This document shows, one piece after another, positions 58,288-64,000 of a stretch of 64,000 bases of DNA. The translations under genes and the position numbers were made by a program. The DNA is from Planococcus koreensis. GTDB lineage: Bacteria; Bacillota; Bacilli; Bacillales_A; Planococcaceae. The stretch lies in contig NZ_RQII01000030.1 in the NCBI RefSeq assembly GCF_004761975.1, positions 1 to 64,000 on the forward strand, in the 5' to 3' direction. Below the pieces are notes generated by a model, which did no database searches, had not been told where the DNA came from, and was given only the letters and a program-made list of their open reading frames with translations. Numbering within the stretch: position 1 is the first letter of the stretch; the number at the start of each line of letters is the position of its first letter.

Positions 58288-59343
58288 ATGAAGAAAATTT
58301 TACAAGTAAAAGACCTTGAGCTTTCCTTCAACACTTTTAATGGGGAAGTAAAAGCGATTCGGGGAGTAAACTTCGATCTATATAAAGGGGAAACTTTGGC
58401 GATTGTAGGGGAGTCGGGTTCCGGTAAATCGGTAACGACAAAATCTATCATGCGCTTGTTGCCTGAACAATCAGCTGTTTTCAAAAACGGCGAAATCTTG
58501 TTTGACGGACGTGACTTGACGAAACTTAGCGATAAAGAAATGCAGAAAATCCGTGGAAAAGACATTTCGATGATTTTCCAGGATCCGATGACTTCTTTGA
58601 ATCCGACGATGCCAATCGGCCGCCAAATCACGGAGCCTATTTTAAAGCACCAAAAAATCAGCAAATCAGAAGCGAAAAAAGTGGCAATCGATCTTTTACG
58701 TCTCGTGGGCATGCCGAAACCTGAGCTGCGGATGAAACAATATCCTCATCAATTCTCAGGCGGACAGCGCCAGCGGATTGTTATTGCGATTTCCTTGGCC
58801 TGCAACCCGCAGATTCTGATTGCGGATGAGCCGACAACAGCATTGGATGTAACCATCCAAGCACAAATTTTGGAGTTAATGAAAGATCTGCAGAAAAAAA
58901 TCGATACTTCGATTATCTTCATCACGCACGATCTTGGTGTAGTCGCAAACGTAGCTGATCGAGTTGCGGTAATGTATGGCGGCAAGATTGTTGAAATCGG
59001 CACTGTCGATGAAATATTCTACAATCCACAGCATCCATATACATGGGGACTTCTAAGCTCTATGCCGTCATTGGACACTGCAGAATCGAAACTTTATGCA
59101 ATTCCAGGAACGCCGCCAGACTTATTGGCGCCTCCAAAAGGCGACGCGTTTGCGCTTCGCAGTGAATACGCATTGCAAATCGACATGGAACAAAATCCTC
59201 CATTCTTCAAGGTGAGCGACACACACCAAGCGGCAACATGGCTCTTGCATCCGGACGCTCCAAGAGTAGAGCCGCCGTTATCTGTTATCGAACGGATGAA
59301 GAAATTCCCGGGAAGCAGATATTATGAAGGGGGAGCTGTATAA
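58288..59343 (+). CDS. oppD: Oligopeptide ABC transporter ATPase OppD
   Basis: 351 residues. Walker A GESGSGKS, Q-loop FQDPMTSLNP, signature FSGGQRQR, Walker B LIADEPTTALDVT, switch His THDLGVV, and the C-terminal oligopeptide-type extension (PGTPPDLLAPPKG). The usual C-terminal iron-sulfur cysteines of OppD are not seen. Stop and oppF start overlap. Confidence 0.95.
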   Translation: MKKILQVKDLELSFNTFNGEVKAIRGVNFDLYKGETLAIVGESGSGKSVTTKSIMRLLPEQSAVFKNGEILFDGRDLTKLSDKEMQKIRGKDISMIFQDPMTSLNPTMPIGRQITEPILKHQKISKSEAKKVAIDLLRLVGMPKPELRMKQYPHQFSGGQRQRIVIAISLACNPQILIADEPTTALDVTIQAQILELMKDLQKKIDTSIIFITHDLGVVANVADRVAVMYGGKIVEIGTVDEIFYNPQHPYTWGLLSSMPSLDTAESKLYAIPGTPPDLLAPPKGDAFALRSEYALQIDMEQNPPFFKVSDTHQAATWLLHPDAPRVEPPLSVIERMKKFPGSRYYEGGAV

Positions 59344-60281
59344 TGGCTGAAAAGTTATTGGAAATCAAAAACCTGAAACAGCATTTCAACGTAGGCAAAT
59401 CCAACGAAGTGAAAGCGGTAGACGATATCAGCTTTGACATCTATAAAGGCGAAACACTAGGTTTGGTTGGCGAATCGGGCTGTGGGAAATCCACAACCGG
59501 CCGTTCGATCATTCGTTTATACGATGCAACTTCCGGCGACGTATTTTATGAAGGTGAAAACGTCCACGGCAAAAAGTCGAAAAAAGATCTAAAGAAATTC
59601 AACCGCAAAATGCAGATGATTTTCCAGGATCCTTATGCTTCGTTGAACCCGCGCATGAAAGTTATGGACATCATTGCTGAAGGCATCGATATCCATGGCT
59701 TGGCAAAAAATGGTGCGGAACGCAAGCAGATGGTTTTTGAATTACTGGAAACAGTCGGTTTGAACAAAGAGCATGCTAACCGCTATCCGCATGAATTCTC
59801 AGGTGGACAGCGCCAGCGTCTTGGAATCGCGCGTGCTCTAGCAGTAGATCCGGATTTCATCATTGCTGATGAGCCGATTTCTGCATTGGATGTTTCGATT
59901 CAAGCACAGGTCGTAAACTTGCTGAAAGAATTGCAGGAGAAAAAGGGTTTGACTTATCTTTTCATCGCGCATGACCTTTCAATGGTTAAATACATTTCAG
60001 ACCGCATCGGTGTTATGTACTTCGGAAAGCTGGTCGAATTGGCGCCAGCAGAAGATCTGTACAAAAACCCGATGCATCCATACACGCAATCGCTATTATC
60101 TGCGATTCCGCTGCCGGATCCAAACTATGAGCGCAACCGGGTCCGTAAATCATATGATCCGGCGTCGCATAATTACACAGAAAAAGACGATGTGCAAATG
60201 AGAGAAATTACGCCTGGCCATTTTGTTCAATGTTCGACTTCAGAGTTTGAAGCATTGAAAGCGTCAGTAGCCGTCAGATAA
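59343..60281 (+). CDS. oppF: Oligopeptide ABC transporter ATPase OppF
   Basis: 312 residues. Walker A GESGCGKST, FQDPYASLNP, FSGGQRQRLG, Walker B FIIADEPISALDVS, AHDLSMV. Its extended C-terminus ends ITPGHFVQC. Last gene of oppABCDF, ended by a good terminator. Confidence 0.95.
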   Translation: MAEKLLEIKNLKQHFNVGKSNEVKAVDDISFDIYKGETLGLVGESGCGKSTTGRSIIRLYDATSGDVFYEGENVHGKKSKKDLKKFNRKMQMIFQDPYASLNPRMKVMDIIAEGIDIHGLAKNGAERKQMVFELLETVGLNKEHANRYPHEFSGGQRQRLGIARALAVDPDFIIADEPISALDVSIQAQVVNLLKELQEKKGLTYLFIAHDLSMVKYISDRIGVMYFGKLVELAPAEDLYKNPMHPYTQSLLSAIPLPDPNYERNRVRKSYDPASHNYTEKDDVQMREITPGHFVQCSTSEFEALKASVAVR

Positions 60282-60291
60282 TAAATTTTTG

Positions 60292-60328
60292 AACAGCAAT
60301 GCCTTTTACAGGTATTGCTGTTTTTTTC
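60292..60328 (+). terminator. Terminator of oppABCDF
   Basis: AACAGCAAT / ATTGCTGTT stem with a 13-base loop and seven-T tail. Confidence 0.85.
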
Positions 60329-60390
60329 TTTCTATTTACCTAAATAATGATAAAATTGTTAGAGAAGAACAGAAAGAAAGCAGGTGCAGC

Positions 60391-61596
60391 ATGATTAAAA
60401 AGAAATGGGCAATTGTTAGCATGTTGGTGATGAGTTCTGCACTTGGGACCCCTGTGGCGGCTGCTGAAGACGATGTATCACCAGAGTTCACAGAACGCAG
60501 CTATCAAGGCACTAAGTTAAATATGGAACTTTTGGCAACGTCCGCATTGTATCAATTTGATTCAGGATTGAATTTTGAATACCCAGATGCTGTTCGCGGC
60601 ATATTTGTCACAGGAAATTCTGCAGGCGGTGAACGTTTTGAAAGATTGGTCGATTTTGTTGATAAGACAGAATTGAATGCAATGGTCATTGATATTAAAG
60701 AAGATCTGGGCCATTTAACTTATCTGCCTGAAAAAGGGTCAGACTTGGCTGCGATGGATATCGGCAAACCGTTTATTAAAGATCCGCGAGCTGTGCTTGA
60801 GAGGCTTGAAGAAAAACAAATTTATCCGATTGCGCGTGTCGTGGTCTTTAAAGATTCCATTCTTGCCGAAAAGCGCCCGGATTTGTCATTTGTGGACAAT
60901 GGAGCAGTGTGGAAGAATGGGCGCGAGGAATCTTTTGTCAATCCTTTTCTAAAGGAAGTCTGGGATTACAATGTGCAAATTGCAATTGAAGCAGCAAAAC
61001 TCGGATTTAAAGAAATTCAGTTTGACTATGTACGGTTCCCAGAAGGCTTCGAAAACCGGGCGGATGCATTGGACTATTCAATGGGTGAGTACGCCGATGC
61101 TTCCCAAGACCCTGTACAAAGCCGTGTAAGCGCCGTAACGGATTTTGTGGCTTATGCACGCGAGCAATTGAAACCGTATGATGTAGAGGTTTCTGTCGAT
61201 ATTTTTGGCTATGCGGCAACACTGGCTGAAGCGCCGGGCATTGGCCAGAACTTCGGAAAAATATCCGAAAATGTCGATGTCATTTCTTCAATGATCTACC
61301 CTAGCCACTGGACAGCATATTTTGGCATTCCGAAACCGGATCTTGAACCATATAAACTGGTATCGGAATACGCAAAAATGGAAAACAAGAAATTGGCCGG
61401 CTTAAAGACAGCCCCGGTTTCGCGTCCATGGCTGCAGGATTTCACAGCATCTTATCTAGGTGCAGGAAACTACAAGAAGTATGGCAAAGCAGAAGTACAA
61501 GCGCAGATAAAAGCGCTTAACGATAATGGCATTAATGAGTTTTTGCTATGGAATGCGGGGAATACTTATTCCCAAGGAGTCGACTACACGCCTTAA
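60391..61596 (+). CDS. Secreted putative glycoside hydrolase (DUF4015-like)
   Basis: 401 residues from ATG 60391, after CAGGTG. Signal peptide cleaved near VAAAED (about 25). The rest is a TIM-barrel-like domain: VRGIFVTGNSAGG, NAMVIDIKEDLGH, IARVVVFKD, KEIQFDYVRFPEG, VSVDIFGYAA, VISSMIYPSHW. The acids in IQFDYVRFPEG and SVDIFG are candidates for catalysis. The family (putative glycosyl hydrolase domain) has no proven substrate; a cell-wall or exopolysaccharide target is inference. Confidence 0.82.
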   Translation: MIKKKWAIVSMLVMSSALGTPVAAAEDDVSPEFTERSYQGTKLNMELLATSALYQFDSGLNFEYPDAVRGIFVTGNSAGGERFERLVDFVDKTELNAMVIDIKEDLGHLTYLPEKGSDLAAMDIGKPFIKDPRAVLERLEEKQIYPIARVVVFKDSILAEKRPDLSFVDNGAVWKNGREESFVNPFLKEVWDYNVQIAIEAAKLGFKEIQFDYVRFPEGFENRADALDYSMGEYADASQDPVQSRVSAVTDFVAYAREQLKPYDVEVSVDIFGYAATLAEAPGIGQNFGKISENVDVISSMIYPSHWTAYFGIPKPDLEPYKLVSEYAKMENKKLAGLKTAPVSRPWLQDFTASYLGAGNYKKYGKAEVQAQIKALNDNGINEFLLWNAGNTYSQGVDYTP

Positions 61597-61602
61597 ATTC
61601 TG

Positions 61603-61639
61603 AAACCTCCCGCGATTTATCACGGGAGGTTTTGTTTTT
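61603..61639 (+). terminator. Terminator of the glycoside-hydrolase-like gene
   Basis: AAACCTCCCG / CGGGAGGTTT stem with a 10-base loop, then TTGTTTTT. Confidence 0.85.
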
Positions 61640-61741
61640 GAAACTTTTTGTTAGCTGAAACGTTATTAATAAGAGTAAGAAAAGTGAAATCTTGTTTTCA
61701 AAGGGACAATTGTAATTGAGAATACTTTTTTTAATAACCGG

Positions 61742-61766
61742 GTTTAAAGTAGACGAGGGCGGGTAA
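61742..61766 (+). promoter_or_regulatory. SigB promoter of spx
   Basis: GTTTAA, 13 bases, GGGTAA: near-perfect SigB elements, about 210 bases before spx. The interval 61640-61975 has no gene and appears devoted to regulation. Confidence 0.8.
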
Positions 61767-61882
61767 ATTATTGTTATATATAAGTTAATGAAAGTAAGAT
61801 ATTATATAGCGATTATGTGACAAAAGATGAGCTTTCAGCATATTTTTTTAACAACAGTATATCCATTTAAAGCTAAATGTTG

Positions 61883-61888
61883 TATAAT
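61883..61888 (+). promoter_or_regulatory. SigA -10 element of spx
   Basis: TATAAT with a weak -35, about 88 bases before spx, giving a second start point downstream of the SigB promoter. Confidence 0.5.
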
Positions 61889-61975
61889 GAATGTAAAGCT
61901 TCTACATTATAGTGATTCTAATTTAATAATCATTAATCGAATTAACTTGAATCCGAAAGGAAGTGCTTCACCATG

Positions 61976-62371
61976 ATGGTTACATTATTTACTTCTCCAA
62001 GCTGTACGTCTTGCCGAAAAGCAAAAGCATGGCTGGAAGAACACGATATTCCATATACAGAACGCAATATCTTCTCTGAGCCGCTGACAATCAGCGAAAT
62101 CAAAGAGATTCTTAGAATGACAGAAGACGGTACAGATGAAATTATCTCAACCCGTTCTAAAATATTCCAAAAACTGAATGTGGATGTCGAAAGCCTTCCT
62201 CTTCAGCGCTTGTATGAATTGATCCAAGAATATCCTGGTTTGCTTCGCCGTCCGATTATCATGGATGAAAAACGCTTACAGGTCGGATACAATGAAGATG
62301 AAATTCGTCGATTCCTTCCTCGTAAAGTCAGAGCGTACCAATTGCTCGAAGCTCAGCGTATGGTGAACTGA
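61976..62371 (+). CDS. spx: Redox-sensing RNA polymerase regulator Spx
   Basis: 131 residues from the second of two adjacent ATGs ([10 protein letters not shown]), the family start. CxxC switch Cys10-Cys13, [35 protein letters not shown]. Spx binds the alpha subunit of RNA polymerase, turns on thiol-stress genes and blocks activators including those of competence. Levels are set by ClpXP. mecA lies downstream, as in Bacillus. Confidence 0.97.
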   Translation: MVTLFTSPSCTSCRKAKAWLEEHDIPYTERNIFSEPLTISEIKEILRMTEDGTDEIISTRSKIFQKLNVDVESLPLQRLYELIQEYPGLLRRPIIMDEKRLQVGYNEDEIRRFLPRKVRAYQLLEAQRMVN

Positions 62372-62386
62372 ACATGATTTAACTTG

Positions 62387-62437
62387 CTGCCCGGTCTTTA
62401 TGACAATTCATAATGGATCCCGGGCAGTTTTCTTTAT
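62387..62437 (+). terminator. Terminator of spx
   Basis: CTGCCCGG / CCGGGCAG outer stem with an inner TTATGA/TCATAA stem, followed by TTTTCTTTAT. Confidence 0.75.
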
Positions 62438-62621
62438 ATTTCAACCCTTCTCAACTAGTTGCATTTGGAGATTGAATCGACTAAACTCTTATGTACCTGA
62501 AGAACCTATTTACAGGCATAAGTTTTCTCATTCGCCAGGAAAAAGGCTATAATGGGGCTAGCACAACTGCACGGCCTATAAGGACGATCCTCTTAGTCCA
62601 TTTCGAAAGGAGAGGTGTAAA

Positions 62622-63278
62622 ATGGAGATCGAAAGAATTAATGACAACACAGTAAAATTTTACATTTCCTATCTAGATGTTGAAGAACGAGGTTTTAGCC
62701 GTGATGAAATTTGGTTTAACCGAGATAAAAGCGAAGAGCTTTTTTGGGAAATGATGGACGAAGTTAATGAAGAAGCAGATTTTGTTATGGAAGGCCCATT
62801 ATGGATCCAAGTGCAAGCGATGGATAAAGGGTTGGAAGTGACAGTCACGCGAGCTCAGCTTACAAAAGATGGCCAGAAGCTCGATCTGCCTGATGATATA
62901 GAAGAAAGACGTAAACTATTCGGCAGTGAAGATGCTGCTGCACCGGAATTCGATGAGTTTGAACCTGTATTCGAAGAGCCGGATGTCAAGAAAATGGATT
63001 ACACATTCAATGTAGTGCAAGTAGAGGATTTAGTGCCCTTAGCACGCCGACTTGAATACGTGCCGATTGAATCTGCTATTTACCATTTCGAGAACAAGTA
63101 TTATCTTTATATAAGTTTTGATGATTTGCTTCATAGCGAAGAAGATGTCAAAAATTATATCAGCATTATTAGTGAATATTTGACGGCATCTCCGTTAACT
63201 ATCCATCGTTTGGAAGAATACGGAAAACCGATTTTTAAAGAAGATGCATTGCCAAACGTTCTGCATTATTTCGGCTAA
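62622..63278 (+). CDS. mecA: Adaptor protein MecA
   Basis: 218 residues. N-terminal target-binding domain (about 1-85, MEIERINDNTVKFYISYLD), acidic linker (about 95-130) and C-terminal ClpC-binding domain (about 135-218, VPLARRLEYVPIESAIYHF). MecA brings ComK and other targets to ClpCP and so limits competence. AAGGAGAGG upstream of ATG. Confidence 0.96.
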   Translation: MEIERINDNTVKFYISYLDVEERGFSRDEIWFNRDKSEELFWEMMDEVNEEADFVMEGPLWIQVQAMDKGLEVTVTRAQLTKDGQKLDLPDDIEERRKLFGSEDAAAPEFDEFEPVFEEPDVKKMDYTFNVVQVEDLVPLARRLEYVPIESAIYHFENKYYLYISFDDLLHSEEDVKNYISIISEYLTASPLTIHRLEEYGKPIFKEDALPNVLHYFG

Positions 63279-63312
63279 AGATCTCCTCTTGAGGAGATCT
63301 TTTTTTTTTTTG
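63278..63312 (+). terminator. Terminator of mecA
   Basis: AAGATCTCCTC / GAGGAGATCTT stem with a 2-base loop and long T-run. Confidence 0.88.
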
Positions 63313-63406
63313 CTTCAAGCGAAGTGATCTAGTTTGATTCTATATAAAGAAGATATTGCTTATGCTCCATTGTTTGACTACAATCAACAAAAGGAGAGTG
63401 AGCGCC

Positions 63407-64000
63407 ATATTAATCGCGTTGAGCAGCTTCAATAAATTGGTTTCATTGGTCCGAAAGTTTAGCCCTGAAGAGTTATCTGCTCTTAAAAAGGAGCCCTATT
63501 ATTGTCCTGGCTGCGGTGCTGATCTAGTACTGAAAGCAGGTGAAGTGAAAATCCCCCATTTCGCACATCGTTCTCTTGCTGATTGCGATGCCTCCAGTGA
63601 ACCCGAAACCTCTTTGCATTTGCACGGCAAATTGCAGCTTCAAGAATTCTTCTCACGTTTAAACTACTCCACTGAACTCGAAAAATATCTGCCAGCCATT
63701 AAGCAGCGGGCAGATCTGTTTGTTAATCAAAATATGGCCATAGAATTTCAGTGCAGCGCCATATCTGCCAGCGAGATAAGATCAAGGACGGAAGGTTACC
63801 GGTCCATTGCCATTGAGTCCCAGTGGATTTTAAGTGCACGTTTCCAGCAGCGTGACGGTATTCAACTGATCAGACTCAAGCAATTTGAATGGGCGATGGC
63901 CAGGCGCACAAACGGAATCGACTATGTCTTGTTCTTTTGTCCAGAAACAAACGTTTTCACATACGCTTCCAGTCTCTTTTGGATGGGCGGAAACCATTGG
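63407..64000 (+). CDS. coiA: Competence protein CoiA, 5' part (runs off the window)
   Basis: 198 codons are present and the gene is cut at 64000. Zinc-like motif YCPGCGADLVLK, then KIPHFAHRS, HLHGKLQLQEFF, KQRADLFV and the nuclease-like IEFQCSAISASEIRSRTEGY: all CoiA features. CoiA promotes recombination of transforming DNA. The start is unusual. AAGGAG lies at 63391-63396; the family start (M-L/F-x-A-L) aligns with ATA at 63407, followed by LIALSS. The GTG at 63398 is in frame but only one base from the ribosome site, and TTG 63419 is far. Confidence 0.88.
   Translation, partial: MLIALSSFNKLVSLVRKFSPEELSALKKEPYYCPGCGADLVLKAGEVKIPHFAHRSLADCDASSEPETSLHLHGKLQLQEFFSRLNYSTELEKYLPAIKQRADLFVNQNMAIEFQCSAISASEIRSRTEGYRSIAIESQWILSARFQQRDGIQLIRLKQFEWAMARRTNGIDYVLFFCPETNVFTYASSLFWMGGNHW

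Overview
The window looks like the chromosome of a Planococcaceae member (Planococcus or a close relative; Bacillales, low-to-moderate GC). Support comes from protein resemblance and from several blocks with Bacillus subtilis-like gene order: tagO-tagV-yvyE-degS-degU-degV-comFA-comFC; hpf-secA-prfB with yvjA-like, cccB, ftsE, ftsX, minJ and csbA; addB-addA; yisK-yisL; yitS/yitU/yitV/yitW; yjzD-fabH-fabF; and trpS-opp-spx-mecA-coiA. The genus is inferred; no rRNA is present.

Layout. 1-1.9 kb: an AT-rich accessory patch with a broken 5' piece of a cation/proton antiporter gene, joined directly to an RRNPP-type quorum-sensing pair (HTH-TPR receptor plus a secreted pro-peptide with tandem 15-residue repeats). 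2-4 kb: two YflT-type general stress genes, each with its own SigB-like promoter. 4-9.3 kb: brnQ, a small HEAT/LRV-like protein, an epimerase, tagO and an LCP ligase. 9.4-16.1 kb: yvyE, degS-degU, a lipoprotein, degV, comFA, comFC (probable CTG start) and a PilZ gene; comFB is absent. 16.1-21.5 kb: an SDR, hpf, secA and prfB, which has its usual programmed frameshift and a second, unexpected one at the GGQ motif. 21.5-31.8 kb: an intergenic repeat, a YitT-family protein, cccB, ftsEX with a LytM/coiled-coil hydrolase, a TlpA-like thioredoxin, a Cys/Met-metabolism PLP enzyme, minJ, csbA, azlCD and a TVP38 protein. 31.9-43.2 kb: addB-addA, a DUF418 protein, yisK, yisL and a membrane-anchored amylase homologue that has lost its catalytic residues. 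43.2-47.6 kb: CoA-disulfide reductase and the yitS/U/V/W set. 47.6-54.2 kb: an N-domain-less clpB under a CtsR box, yjzD, FapR-controlled fabH-fabF, T-box-controlled trpS and a DUF3899 protein. 54.2-64 kb: CodY-box oppABCDF, a secreted glycoside-hydrolase-like protein, spx with SigB and SigA promoters, mecA, and the start of coiA.

The genes fit together around stress, envelope growth and competence. DegS-DegU, ComFA/ComFC, Spx, MecA and CoiA are competence or stress regulators or effectors. AddAB processes DNA ends. Opp could import the mature form of the peptide encoded at the left end. SigB-like promoters (four seen), CtsR, CodY, FapR and a Trp T-box mark the regulatory inputs. No tRNA, rRNA, CRISPR array, intact transposase or prophage was seen.
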